NCBI GenBank assembly: GCA_964455935.1
Contig: CAYVZU010000008.1
Coordinates: 1 to 64,000 of the forward strand
Reading direction: 5' to 3'
DNA length: 64,000 nt
DNA from: CAYVZU01 sp964455935
GTDB lineage: Bacteria; Fibrobacterota; CAYVZU01
How positions within the stretch are numbered: the stretch's first letter is position 1; each line of letters opens with the position of its first letter. Below, one piece after another: positions 28,578 to 37,489 of this stretch. A program made the translations under genes and the position numbers. The notes under the pieces were generated by a model. The model was not told the origin of the DNA, did no database searches, and saw only the letters and a list, made by a program, of their open reading frames with translations.

Positions 28578-30095
28578 ATGAGAAAGATCCTTTCATTATT
28601 CGTGGTTCTTGGCCTGACGGGGACTGTTCTGGCGCAGGCCCTGGACACCGCCGCGGCGGCAGACGAAAGCCGGACGGCCGCAAACCAAGAGCGGCTCAAG
28701 TCATTGGAGGGCAAAGCTGACGGTCTCAACAAGTCCTACTTGGAAACCAAATCCACCGTTGACAAGCTGGCAAAAATCAAGATTTCAGGCTACATTCAGA
28801 CTCAAGCGCGCATGCCTACGGACTATGATGCGGCCACGGATTCAAGCCTCACCCATTCCGCCTGGGGCAAGTATCAGTACAAGGTGGGCGACTTCGCCGG
28901 CGGTGCCTTTTCCGATCGGGTTTCGAGCGCATTCGAAGTTCGTCGCGGCAGAGTTAAAATCGCCTATGAAACGGCATTGAGCATGGCTGTTGCGCAGCTC
29001 GATATTATCCCCTTTAGGTCCGCCAATTTTCTTCAAAGCGTGACCACAACAACAACGCGTGACACAATAGCCGACAGCCTGGGTGTCAACCATGTCGTAA
29101 CCCGGTCCGCCACAACAACATCAACCAGCAGCGCGGCCCTCACCGGCGGCGGTGTTAGCGTGAAGGATATTTATCTGAGATTCACCGAGCGCTGGTACAA
29201 GAGCTTCGCGCTTAAAATGGGTATTTTCGACAGGCCCTTTGGCTTTGAAATCGGCTACAGTTCCAGTTCCCGCGAATCGCCCGAGCGCTCCAGGGCCGAG
29301 CAGACCCTGTTCCCCGGCGAGCGCGATTTGGGCGTTTCACTTGAATACTTACCCGCGGACAACATGCCGGTTTGGGCTCAGCATTTGAATTTTAAGGGCG
29401 GCTTCTTTACTGGAAACGGGATTAACGTGGAAACCGACGGTAAGCGCGACTTCATTGGCCGGCTGGGCGTTACCTTCCCGTTTAATGAGCTGAACTTCGC
29501 GGTTGACGGTGGCGCCTCCCTCTACAATGGCTCGGTCCTTTCCCAGAACGATTCGGTTTTTGAAATCAGCGGCACATCCTTTGCGCCGGAAACCGGTAAT
29601 AAGAATGAATATATCGACCACCGGTACTTTGGCGGCGATGTGCAAATCTATTACGGAAATACCCCGGTCATTGGTGGAACCACGTTGCGCCTGGAAGGAT
29701 ACGTAGGCTCCCAGCCCGGTTCCAAGACCAGCAATTCCTCTCCAAAATCCGACATGCCCAGCTCGGCCCAGATTTACAAACGCAATTTTCTGGGCGGCTA
29801 TGTTATGCTGGTTCAAAACCTCGATCCCATTAAAAGCCAGCTTGCGCTCCGCTATGATTGGTTTGATCCGAATACGGAAATCGAGGGGACACAGGTCAGT
29901 TTTCAGGAAACCCAGACCACCGACCAGAGATACGGTACGCTGGGGATTGGCGAGGTTTATCACTGGGACGAGAATGTGAAATTCATCGCTTACCTCGACA
30001 AGATTTCTAACGAGGAAATCACGGATAGCCGGGCGATCTTTACCGATGATGTTGAGGACAACGTTTTCACTTTCCGTGTCCAATACAAATTCTAA
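28578..30095 (+). CDS. Phosphate-selective porin (OprP/OprO-like)
   Basis: A 505-residue outer-membrane protein. A Sec signal peptide (MRKILSLFVVLGLTGTVLAQA) is followed by a short coiled-coil (NQERLKSLEGKADGLNKSY) and a barrel opening with IKISGYIQTQARM. FEVRRGRVKIAYE, SSSSRESPERSRAEQTLFPGERDLG and the C-terminal FRVQYKF fit the porin O/P family, whose members pass phosphate or polyphosphate. AAAGGGAGGGGGAAGAG precedes the ATG. Its position before pstS2 and behind Pho boxes supports phosphate uptake. The long Ser/Thr-rich loop near residues 155-190 is distinctive. Confidence 0.85.
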   Translation: MRKILSLFVVLGLTGTVLAQALDTAAAADESRTAANQERLKSLEGKADGLNKSYLETKSTVDKLAKIKISGYIQTQARMPTDYDAATDSSLTHSAWGKYQYKVGDFAGGAFSDRVSSAFEVRRGRVKIAYETALSMAVAQLDIIPFRSANFLQSVTTTTTRDTIADSLGVNHVVTRSATTTSTSSAALTGGGVSVKDIYLRFTERWYKSFALKMGIFDRPFGFEIGYSSSSRESPERSRAEQTLFPGERDLGVSLEYLPADNMPVWAQHLNFKGGFFTGNGINVETDGKRDFIGRLGVTFPFNELNFAVDGGASLYNGSVLSQNDSVFEISGTSFAPETGNKNEYIDHRYFGGDVQIYYGNTPVIGGTTLRLEGYVGSQPGSKTSNSSPKSDMPSSAQIYKRNFLGGYVMLVQNLDPIKSQLALRYDWFDPNTEIEGTQVSFQETQTTDQRYGTLGIGEVYHWDENVKFIAYLDKISNEEITDSRAIFTDDVEDNVFTFRVQYKF

Positions 30096-30149
30096 GAAAG
30101 ACGGGTGGTTCATGCATAAGACATCCTATCACTCTTACAAGGAGATGTT

Positions 30150-30971
30150 ATGCGGAAAATTCTTGTCCTGCTGAGCATGGTCTTGTTGAGCGCACTGGCC
30201 TTCGGCAAGACCGTGATCACAGTAAAAGGCTCCGACACCATGGTTATCCTGGCCCAGCGCTGGGCCGAGATGTATATGGCCGCTCATCCCGATGTGACGG
30301 TGCAGGTCACGGGTGGCGGATCGGGAACCGGAATTTCGGCCCTCATCAATGGCACTACGGATATCTGCAATGCTTCCCGACCCATGAAGGGAAGCGAACG
30401 GGAGAAACTCAAACAGCGCTATAACTCTCTGGGCGTGGAAATTAAGGCGGCCAAGGACGGGCTTTCCGTCTATCTGAACGAAGACAATACAGTTACGGAA
30501 CTAAGTTTGGCCCAGATTCGCAGCATCTACCTGGGCAGCATTACAAACTGGAAAGAGGTGGGCGGCAACGATGCCAAAATCATCCTTTATGGCCGTGAAA
30601 ACAATTCAGGGACCTACGTTTATTTCCGGGATTTCGTCCTCAAGGGCCAGGACTTTTCGCCTCAGACCCAGACATTGCCGGGAACGGCCGCGGTCGTAAA
30701 TGCGGTCGCAAAAGATAAAAACGGGATCGGCTATGGCGGCGCTGCTTATGCCAAGGGCATTCGCTTCGCCCAGGTCAAGGCTGACGAGAACAGCCCCGGA
30801 TACGAGCCCAACGCCGAAAATGTCAAAAAGAACCTGTATCCGATCAGCCGGTATCTCTATCTGTACACCCGAAGCAGGCCTACGGGTGAAGTGAAGAAAT
30901 ACATCGACTGGATCCTGAGCCCCGAAGGCCAATCCGTTGTCGAGAAGGTCGGATATTTCCCGGTGCGATAA
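30150..30971 (+). CDS. pstS: Phosphate-binding protein PstS (second copy)
   Basis: A 273-residue periplasmic receptor with a cleavable signal (MRKILVLLSMVLLSALAFG). TVKGSDTMVILAQRWAEMY, VTGGGSGTGISALINGTTDICNASR, GRENNSGTYVYFRDFVL and GIGYGGAAYA form the phosphate cleft. It lacks a lipobox, unlike PstS at 23121, so it may be soluble. A strong ACAAGGAG ribosome-binding site precedes it. Co-transcribed with the porin (54-nt gap without terminator). Confidence 0.92.
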   Translation: MRKILVLLSMVLLSALAFGKTVITVKGSDTMVILAQRWAEMYMAAHPDVTVQVTGGGSGTGISALINGTTDICNASRPMKGSEREKLKQRYNSLGVEIKAAKDGLSVYLNEDNTVTELSLAQIRSIYLGSITNWKEVGGNDAKIILYGRENNSGTYVYFRDFVLKGQDFSPQTQTLPGTAAVVNAVAKDKNGIGYGGAAYAKGIRFAQVKADENSPGYEPNAENVKKNLYPISRYLYLYTRSRPTGEVKKYIDWILSPEGQSVVEKVGYFPVR

Positions 30972-30988
30972 TGGATCGAGTCTGTTCA

Positions 30989-31065
30989 GCGCCCCCTTCC
31001 CATCCTTCCCCCGCAGGGGGCAGGTGCTTAAGGAAGTCCCCCTACGGGGGATTTAGGGGGCGTTT
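30989..31065. repeat. Nested GC-rich palindrome between pstS and pstC
   Basis: Outer arms GCGCCCCC (30989) and GGGGGCG (31062) enclose two inner hairpins, CCCCCGCAGGGGG and CCCCCTACGGGGG. The element ends in TTTT. It may lower readthrough so that PstS exceeds the permease, as REP elements do in other binding-protein operons (inference). Confidence 0.65.
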
Positions 31066-31085
31066 TACCAGCGGTGGAAGCCAAG

Positions 31086-32093
31086 ATGAATTTTCGTAGG
31101 CTCCGGCTTCGCATTGCCGAATTCATTGCCGAGAAGGCGATTTTCGCGATTGCGCTCTTCTCGCTGGCCTGTATTGTCCTGATCTTCGTGTTCGTGTTTC
31201 GCGAAGCCGCAACCCTGTTTGTTAATCGATCTCCTGCATCATCCCAAAACGCACTGGAGCAGCAGGAAACCTACGGTGACGAGGGTCTGGAAGATTCTCC
31301 CCCGCCTGATGAATTGGTCGAGAAGGAAAAGGCGATCCGCTTTCGGGACTTGTGGTGCACGATCTGGCAGCCCGTGTCGTTGCACCCGCGATACGGGCTT
31401 CTGCCGCTTCTGGCCGGCAGTCTGAAGGTGACGTTGATTGCGATTCTTTTCGGTGCGCCGATCGCGATTCTAGCCGCGCTCTTTACAATAGCCTTTGCGC
31501 CGCGCTGGTCCAAGGAAATTCTGAAGCCGGCGATCGAGATTTTGTCGGGGTTTCCCTCCGTGGTGATCGGCTTCTTTGCTCTCGTTGTCATGGCCTCCTT
31601 TCTCCAGAAGCTTTTTGGACTGGAGTACCGGCTAAACGCATTCGTAGGCGGGCTTGCGCTTTCGCTGGCCGTCATTCCCATCATCTACACGATCTCCGAG
31701 GATTCTCTTTCGGCCGTTCCCAAGTCTCTGAGCGAGGCGAGCCTTGCCCTGGGGGCAGCCAAGTGGGAAACCGTGCTGTTCGTGATGCTGCCCGCGGCCA
31801 CGCCCGGCATTTTCGCCGCGATCCTCCTTGGCTTTGGCCGTGCCTTTGGCGAAACCATGATCGTGCTGATGGCCACGGGCAATGCAGCGCTTCTTTCGTT
31901 CGATGTACTGGAGCCTGTGCGCACCATGTCGGCCACCATTGGCGCGGAAATGGCCGAGGTGGTCTTTGGCGATACACATTACAGCGTTCTCTTTATGATT
32001 GGCGCCATCCTATTTGTCATCTCCTTCGGACTCAATGCAATAGCCGAGGTGTTCGTGCGCCAGCGTTTGATGAAACGATTCAAAGGTGGATAA
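31086..32093 (+). CDS. pstC: Phosphate permease PstC (second copy) with an acidic periplasmic insert
   Basis: A 335-residue permease with six helices. The EAA motif is SLSEASLALGAAKWETVLFVMLPAATPGIF, and GRAFGETMIVLMATGNAALL is the PstC stretch. Between TM1 and the YGLLPLLAGSL segment lies an insertion of about 45 residues rich in Glu, Asp and Pro (EQQETYGDEGLEDSPPPDEL) that the first PstC lacks. ATG 31086 is chosen for GGAAG at proper spacing; GTG 31074 is possible. Confidence 0.9.
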   Translation: MNFRRLRLRIAEFIAEKAIFAIALFSLACIVLIFVFVFREAATLFVNRSPASSQNALEQQETYGDEGLEDSPPPDELVEKEKAIRFRDLWCTIWQPVSLHPRYGLLPLLAGSLKVTLIAILFGAPIAILAALFTIAFAPRWSKEILKPAIEILSGFPSVVIGFFALVVMASFLQKLFGLEYRLNAFVGGLALSLAVIPIIYTISEDSLSAVPKSLSEASLALGAAKWETVLFVMLPAATPGIFAAILLGFGRAFGETMIVLMATGNAALLSFDVLEPVRTMSATIGAEMAEVVFGDTHYSVLFMIGAILFVISFGLNAIAEVFVRQRLMKRFKGG

Positions 32094-32996
32094 GTGAGGT
32101 TTAGGAAATCATTGTACGGCGCCTCGGTCTTTGGAATCACGGCCTTTTGCGCGGGTATTATTTTGACCGCCCTGGTGATCATGATGACCACCATTGTCCT
32201 GGGCGGCTACAAGCATATCACATGGACATTCCTGACCGCGGCGCCTGCGGAGGGCATGACCGCCGGCGGGATCTTCCCGGCCATTGTGGGAACATTCTGG
32301 CTTGTACTGCTCATGTCCCTGGCCGGCGTGCCGGTGGGCACGGCCACAGCCCTTTACCTGTGCGAATACGTCCGCCAGCGATCGATCATCGTGCGCGCCA
32401 TCCGTTTCGCCGTCAACACCCTGGCGGGAATCCCATCCATCGTTTTCGGGCTCTTTGGCCTGGGATTTTTTATCCAGTTCGTGGGAAAAAGCGCCGATTC
32501 GCTGCTGTTGGGACCCGGCGTGGTGAAATGGGGACAGCCCAATCTGCTATGGGCCAGTCTCACCATGGCCGTCCTCACCCTGCCCGTGGTGATTGTCTCG
32601 GTGGAGGAGGCCATCAAGAACATGCCGCAAGAATATCGCGAGGCAAGCTTCGCCCTGGGCGCGACCAAGTGGCAGACAATTCGGCAGGTGGTCATTCCTC
32701 ATTCCCTCACCGGTATGTTCACGGGCAGCATTCTGGCAATCAACAGAGGCGCAGGCGAGGTCGCTCCCATTCTCTTCACCGGAGTGGCCTACTTCCTTCC
32801 GCACCTTCCCTCGGATTTATCGGACCAGTTCATGCACCTGGGCTATCACGTCTATATCATGGCAACGCAATCAACCAACGTGGAGCAGACAATGGGAATC
32901 CAGTACGCGACCACTCTCGTGCTGCTGTTTCTGGCCTTCACGCTGAACCTGGGGGCCATTTTGCTGCGGTATCGGATTCGGAGGAGGATGGCCTAG
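32094..32996 (+). CDS. pstA: Phosphate permease PstA (second copy)
   Basis: A 300-residue permease using GTG directly after the pstC stop. GGYKHITWTFLTAAPAEGMTAGG leads into the membrane core; YREASFALGATKWQTIRQVVIPHSLTGMFTG is the EAA loop and NRGAGEVAPILFTGVAYFLP the conserved PstA segment. It forms the channel with the PstC encoded just upstream. Confidence 0.92.
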   Translation: MRFRKSLYGASVFGITAFCAGIILTALVIMMTTIVLGGYKHITWTFLTAAPAEGMTAGGIFPAIVGTFWLVLLMSLAGVPVGTATALYLCEYVRQRSIIVRAIRFAVNTLAGIPSIVFGLFGLGFFIQFVGKSADSLLLGPGVVKWGQPNLLWASLTMAVLTLPVVIVSVEEAIKNMPQEYREASFALGATKWQTIRQVVIPHSLTGMFTGSILAINRGAGEVAPILFTGVAYFLPHLPSDLSDQFMHLGYHVYIMATQSTNVEQTMGIQYATTLVLLFLAFTLNLGAILLRYRIRRRMA

Positions 32997-33014
32997 CATG
33001 GCCGGAACACCATA

Positions 33015-33773
33015 ATGAGCGCCTATAAGACAATAATCCGCAATTTGAACTTCTTTTACGGAAGCCAACAGGCTCTTTTCGACATCACCATGGATATTGA
33101 GCCGTTTCAGGTCACGTCGCTGATCGGACCTTCGGGGTGCGGCAAATCCACATTTCTGCGCACGCTCAACCGCATGAATGATCTAATCGAGAATACCCGG
33201 GTCACCGGCGAGGTGATCGTCGACGGCCAGGACATTTATGGCAAGAAGGTGGATGTCGTGGCCTTGCGAAAGAAGGTTGGAATGGTCTTTCAGAAATCAA
33301 ACCCATTCCCAAAAACAATTTTCGACAATGTCGCCTTCGGCCCCAGAATTCACGGGATTCACAACACAAACCGGCTTAACGAAATCGTGGAGAGCTGCCT
33401 GCTCCGGTCGGGCCTTTGGGATGAGGTCAAAGATCGGCTGCACACAAGCGCACTGGGTCTCTCGGGCGGTCAGCAGCAGCGGTTGTGCATCGCGCGCGCC
33501 CTGGCCGTGGACCCGGCAATTTTGCTGATGGATGAACCCGCTTCGGCCCTTGACCCGCGCTCGACCGCTAAGATCGAGGATCTGATTGCCGAATTGCGGA
33601 AGAACTATACCATCATCATTGTCACGCACAACATGCAGCAGGCCTCGCGCGTTTCCGATATCACGGCCTTCTTCTACGAGGGCCGCCTCATTGAAATGGG
33701 GCCAACCCGAAAGATCTTCACGAAACCCGACATCAAACAAACCGAAGACTATATCACCGGAAGATTTGGATAA
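33015..33773 (+). CDS. pstB: Phosphate import ATP-binding protein PstB, canonical
   Basis: A 252-residue ATPase with every motif intact: Walker [21 protein letters not shown]-loop [12 protein letters not shown], signature [17 protein letters not shown], Walker [17 protein letters not shown] and H-loop [10 protein letters not shown]. It should work as a homodimer, in contrast to the complementary degenerate pair at 19567-21109. Confidence 0.95.
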   Translation: MSAYKTIIRNLNFFYGSQQALFDITMDIEPFQVTSLIGPSGCGKSTFLRTLNRMNDLIENTRVTGEVIVDGQDIYGKKVDVVALRKKVGMVFQKSNPFPKTIFDNVAFGPRIHGIHNTNRLNEIVESCLLRSGLWDEVKDRLHTSALGLSGGQQQRLCIARALAVDPAILLMDEPASALDPRSTAKIEDLIAELRKNYTIIIVTHNMQQASRVSDITAFFYEGRLIEMGPTRKIFTKPDIKQTEDYITGRFG

Positions 33774-33786
33774 GCGAGGAACCACC

Positions 33787-34467
33787 ATGGCAGTCCACAT
33801 GCGCCGCGAGATCGACAAACTTAATCAGCAACTGCTTGAGCTTGGTACGCGGGTCGAAGAGGCGGTTGTGGCGGCCATTGCCGCCGTGGAGGAACAGGAC
33901 GTCGAGTCCGCCCGGCAGGTGATCCAAAACGACGAGCGAATCGATCGCAGTGAAATTGAGGTGGAAGAGGAATGCCTCAAGATTCTTGCCCTTTATCAGC
34001 CCGTGGCCATTGATCTCCGGTTCATTGTCGCGGTACTCAAGATCAACGGCGATTTGGAGAGGATTGGCGATCTGGCCGTTAATATCGCCGAACGGGCCAT
34101 GCTCCTGGCGTCCAAAGATGCGCCTTCCGTCGACTTCGATTTCCATCGAATGTCCCAGGAAGCCCTGGCCATGCTCAAGCAAAGCCTGGACGCACTGGTC
34201 AACATGGATGCCAACTTGGCCTATCGAGTCCTGAAATCCGATGATGAAATTGATTCTTTAAACCGCCAGAATTACGACAAAGTCATGTACGCTATCAACA
34301 GCAATGCCCAGCACGCCAAGATCATGATCCATTACCTGAGCATTTCCCGTTTTCTCGAACGCCTGGCGGACCATGCCACCAATATTGCGGAAGACGTTAT
34401 CTATCTGGCGACCGGCGAGATCGTGCGCCATGCCGGAGAACAGGACAGGCCGACTTCTAACCCTTGA
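33787..34467 (+). CDS. phoU: Phosphate signalling protein PhoU
   Basis: A 226-residue, stand-alone PhoU with the two helical repeats: VAVLKINGDLERIGDLAVNIAERA and ISRFLERLADHATNIAEDVIYLATGE, the E-R-x-x-D metal motifs. It links Pst transport to PhoR inhibition under phosphate sufficiency. The start at 33787 has GAGGA 7 nt upstream. Last gene of the rightward operon; unlike the other PhoU it has no phosphatase domain. Confidence 0.94.
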   Translation: MAVHMRREIDKLNQQLLELGTRVEEAVVAAIAAVEEQDVESARQVIQNDERIDRSEIEVEEECLKILALYQPVAIDLRFIVAVLKINGDLERIGDLAVNIAERAMLLASKDAPSVDFDFHRMSQEALAMLKQSLDALVNMDANLAYRVLKSDDEIDSLNRQNYDKVMYAINSNAQHAKIMIHYLSISRFLERLADHATNIAEDVIYLATGEIVRHAGEQDRPTSNP

Positions 34468-34567
34468 GCCGCCCAAGACCAGCCATTGAACAGGGCCTGG
34501 CATCTGGTTTGCTTATCTGGTTTGATTAATAGTGGCCGCGCATCCGCCAATCATTTATGGAGGAATC

Positions 34568-35107
34568 ATGCCTATCAAAACAGAGCAGGAAGAAAAGATC
34601 AGCACGCAAGCGATGATGGAAGTGTACACGAAACTTGGAACCCCTGGCGCTCCCCATCAGTTTCTCGCCAGTTCGGCTGGAAGCTGGAAAATCACAGTCA
34701 AATCATGGATGGAGCCCGGCATGCCTCCAACGGAAAGCACTGGAACCAGCGAACTGAAGATGATCATGGGCGGCCGGTTTCTTCAGGAAGAGTTCACCGG
34801 TGAAATGATGGGGAAGAAGTTCACCGGCTTGGGGATTACAGGATACGATAATCATACGAAGAAATACGTGTCGACCTGGATCGACTCCATGGGGACCGCC
34901 ATGCTCTTTTTCGAAGGATTCACCGACCCGGAAAACAGGGTTCTCACCCTGAAGAGCCGCTATGACGACCCATTCAAGGGTTCCATGACCTGGCGTTCGG
35001 TGACCACACACGTGGATGAAAACACTTGCCTTGTTGAAATGTGCAGCGTTGATCGGAGCGGCAAGGAAGAGAAGATGATGGAGATGTCCTACGTGCGCAG
35101 GCGCTAG
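34568..35107 (+). CDS. DUF1579 family protein
   Basis: A 179-residue protein. GSWKITVKSWMEPGMPPTESTGTSE, LGITGYDNHTKKYVSTWIDSMGTAM and MTWRSVTTHVDENTCLVEM match the beta-rich DUF1579 fold, which is of unknown function and lacks a signal peptide here. The ATG at 34568 follows tggaggaatc, a strong RBS. Separate from the pho operon by 100 nt; no functional tie is evident. Confidence 0.82.
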   Translation: MPIKTEQEEKISTQAMMEVYTKLGTPGAPHQFLASSAGSWKITVKSWMEPGMPPTESTGTSELKMIMGGRFLQEEFTGEMMGKKFTGLGITGYDNHTKKYVSTWIDSMGTAMLFFEGFTDPENRVLTLKSRYDDPFKGSMTWRSVTTHVDENTCLVEMCSVDRSGKEEKMMEMSYVRRR

Positions 35108-35191
35108 GACGATTTTTAGAAACGAGTTCCGTAATGGGCCGGCCGCCCCAGCAGTGACGCGGCGGCCCGAACTGAACCGATGTCGGAGCGC

Positions 35192-37093
35192 TTACAATTC
35201 AACCCTTGATCCCAATTCCACAACGCGGTTGGGCGGAAGCCCATAAAAGCTTGTAGCGTCAAGAGCGTTGCGCGACATGAATTCGAACAGCTTTTTACGC
35301 CACATTCGCATTGTGGGATGTTTTCCAATAACCAGCGATTCGCGCCCCAAAAAATAGGTGGTCGTCTCGGGTTTCAAAGCGCTATCCAAACCCGTGAGAT
35401 TCATAAGCGCCGCGGGAATATCGGGTGCCTCAAAAAAGCCGTAGCCGAGAATCACCCGAAAAATCCCATGCCCCAATGAGTCGACCCGCGCGCGCTGCGA
35501 AGCGGCCACATAGGGGATCTCCTGACTTTTTACCGCAAGGATGATCGTTCGTTCGTGCAGAACCATATTGTGCTTAAGATTGTGGAGCAGGGACCCGGGA
35601 ACCGCTTCGGCATTGGCCGTTAAAAAAACGGCCGTCCGGGGGACCCGATTGAATTGCGTCACGTGCTCCGGAAGGATGCTTAACGGCATTGCGTTCGCAA
35701 AAATCCTCTTGCGCAAGACCTCCCGGCCGTCGATCCATGTCTTAAAAGAAATGAAGATCGCCGCTGCAATAATCAGCACGATCCATCCGCCGGTTCCAAT
35801 TTTTAGAAGGTTTGAGATAAGAAACGAGCAGTCAACAAGAAAGAATGCCGCAATCAGGGGCACAAGAAATATCCAGCGCTTCTTCCATAGCGCGCGCGAA
35901 ACGAGCGCAAGGAGCATGGTTGTGATCAGCATTGTTGCCGAGACCGCGATCCCGTAGGCCCCTGCCAGGCGACCGGACTCTTTAAAACCAAGAATGAGGG
36001 CCAGCGTTCCAAAAAAGAGGCACCAATTCATAAACGGCACGTAAACCTGCCCTATTTCGCTGATTGAGGTATGACGAATCTGCACCCGGGGCCAGAAACC
36101 AAGAGCCACGGCCTGTTTTGCCAATGAAAATGCGCCGGAGATCACCGCCTGCGATGCAATAACGGTCGCGGCGGTTGCCAAAACCACCATCGGGAGCAGA
36201 GCGCCGGGTGGAACAAGGCGATAAAACAGATTATCGATGGGTCTGTTTGCGCCCAGCAAATAGGCTCCTTGTCCGAAATAATTCAGCAGCAGGCCGGGAA
36301 GAACAATGCCATACCAGGCAAGTCGAATCGGCTTTCGTCCAAAATGACCAAGATCCGCGTAAAGGACTTCGGCCCCGGTAACCGCCAAAAAAACCGAACT
36401 CAGAGTTTTAAAGCTGTACAGACCATTGCGGTCCAGGAAATCCATGGCAAGGACCGGGTTCAGGGCTGCCAGAATCGAAGGATCCTTTGCTATGGAGATT
36501 GCGCCCAGCAGCCCCAGAACCAGAAACCAAAGCAAAACAACGGGGCCAAAAAGAGTACCGATTCGCGCGGTTCCTTTTGACTGAACCGCAAAGAGCGCGG
36601 CAAGAGTTCCGATCGCGACGGGAATAACATATGGCTTAAAAAGCGGTGTTGCCACATTCAGCCCTTCCACTGCGCTTAGAACGGAGATTGCCGGCGTTAT
36701 AATGCCGTCGCCAAAAAGCAGGGCGGCCCCAAGAATTCCCATGGAAAGCACCAACAGGGAGTTCTTTTTTCTGGGATCGGCCCGGCCTCGTTCCACAAGC
36801 GTCATGAGGGCCAGAATGCCCCCTTCCCCGTTGTTATCCGCACGCAGAACCAGAAAAACGTACTTAAAGGAAACAATCAGAAGGATGGTCCAAAGCATAA
36901 GGGACACAACCCCCAATACATTCTCCTTTGTGGCGGGGACCGCGTGCGCGCCTAGGAAACATTCCCGAAGGGCATAGAGCGGACTGGTGCCGATGTCGCC
37001 GAAAACAATGCCCAGTGCAAGAAGGATTAAATGGGGAATTTTGCCCCTTGATTGTTGGTTGGAAACGAAAAATTGAGGTGTGGAAGAAAGCAT
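35192..37093 (-). CDS. kup: Kup-family potassium transporter
   Basis: A 633-residue K+ importer. ILLALGIVFGDIGTSPLYALRECF opens the first helix as in all Kup proteins; ADNNGEGGILALMTLVERG follows TM2, and GDGIITPAISVLSAVEGL is the other Kup signature. About twelve helices are followed by a cytosolic C-terminal domain of about 150 residues (NRVPRTAVFLTA, RVILGYGFFEAPDIP). The ATG at 37093 directly follows the stop of the small leader ORF, suggesting coupled translation. A c-di-AMP riboswitch lies upstream, consistent with known control of K+ uptake. Confidence 0.94.
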   Translation of the reverse strand: MLSSTPQFFVSNQQSRGKIPHLILLALGIVFGDIGTSPLYALRECFLGAHAVPATKENVLGVVSLMLWTILLIVSFKYVFLVLRADNNGEGGILALMTLVERGRADPRKKNSLLVLSMGILGAALLFGDGIITPAISVLSAVEGLNVATPLFKPYVIPVAIGTLAALFAVQSKGTARIGTLFGPVVLLWFLVLGLLGAISIAKDPSILAALNPVLAMDFLDRNGLYSFKTLSSVFLAVTGAEVLYADLGHFGRKPIRLAWYGIVLPGLLLNYFGQGAYLLGANRPIDNLFYRLVPPGALLPMVVLATAATVIASQAVISGAFSLAKQAVALGFWPRVQIRHTSISEIGQVYVPFMNWCLFFGTLALILGFKESGRLAGAYGIAVSATMLITTMLLALVSRALWKKRWIFLVPLIAAFFLVDCSFLISNLLKIGTGGWIVLIIAAAIFISFKTWIDGREVLRKRIFANAMPLSILPEHVTQFNRVPRTAVFLTANAEAVPGSLLHNLKHNMVLHERTIILAVKSQEIPYVAASQRARVDSLGHGIFRVILGYGFFEAPDIPAALMNLTGLDSALKPETTTYFLGRESLVIGKHPTMRMWRKKLFEFMSRNALDATSFYGLPPNRVVELGSRVEL

Positions 37094-37294
37094 TCATCCC
37101 CCAATGATTGCGGACCTGTGCGCGGGATTGCTCTTCGCGCTGACGGTGGTAAGCCCCGTGGTCGAGATCGCCGATGTAATGTTGAATAGGTTGTCTATGA
37201 GCTTGCTCGGCTTGGTTCGGGAAAACAGAAGTGAAAGGAACCGTGTGCCAATGGGAGACGGTTGGATCGGTGTGTCTAATGACTGAGAATCCAT
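37094..37294 (-). CDS. 66-aa leader ORF resembling the first pore loop of KtrB/TrkH K+ channels
   Basis: Starts at ATG 37294 with GGAGG 8 nt upstream. TKPSKLIDNLFNITSAISTTGLTTVS matches the first selectivity-filter region of KtrB/TrkH subunits (the IDALFTATSAVTVTGL type). The helix that normally precedes this loop and everything after it are missing, so it is a remnant or a translated leader rather than a working transporter. It ends one codon before kup and sits directly behind the riboswitch. It could be a former riboswitch-controlled ktrB/trkH gene replaced by kup. Confidence 0.5.
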   Translation of the reverse strand: MDSQSLDTPIQPSPIGTRFLSLLFSRTKPSKLIDNLFNITSAISTTGLTTVSAKSNPAHRSAIIGG

Positions 37295-37302
37295 TTGGTT
37301 TA

Positions 37303-37338
37303 CCTCCGGTTTTGGGGCATTACGGAGGCAGAACCGGA
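37303..37338 (-). promoter_or_regulatory. RBS-sequestering hairpin, riboswitch expression platform
   Basis: On the minus strand TCCGGTT (37338-37332) can pair with AACCGGA (37311-37305), hiding part of the GGAGG ribosome-binding site (37307-37303) of the leader ORF. An internal CCTCCG offers an alternative partner for CGGAGG. No U-tract follows, favouring translational control. Confidence 0.5.
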
Positions 37339-37349
37339 ATGGTTACCTC

Positions 37350-37485
37350 ACAATAACGCTCTCCCACATGCCTACGAGGTTAGCTGACGGGCTCGGGCTT
37401 GGAAGTGCCCTATCCTTGACGGAATACGCCCCAAGAGTTGGGTCCCCCGCATCCATGGTTTTCCCATGGATTTCGGCTACATCAT
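37350..37485 (-). ncRNA. ydaO/yuaA-type c-di-AMP riboswitch upstream of kup
   Basis: The minus strand carries the conserved blocks of the ydaO aptamer in order: a small hairpin ATCCATGG-GAAA-ACCATGGAT, GCGGGGGACCCA, GGGGCGTATTCCGTCAAGG and CCGTCAGCTAACCTCGTAGG, then GGGAGAGCG. These match the Bacillus subtilis ydaO leader as I know it. ydaO riboswitches bind c-di-AMP and turn off K+ transporter genes, and the downstream gene is kup. The outer P1 helix and exact ends are uncertain. Confidence 0.85.
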
Positions 37486-37489
37486 TTGT

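Noticed and set aside
35141..35167. GGCCGCC/GGCGGCC stem-loop between the DUF1579 and kup ends
   Set aside because: A stem is possible but there is no U-tract on either strand and the loop is 13 nt; not called as a terminator.
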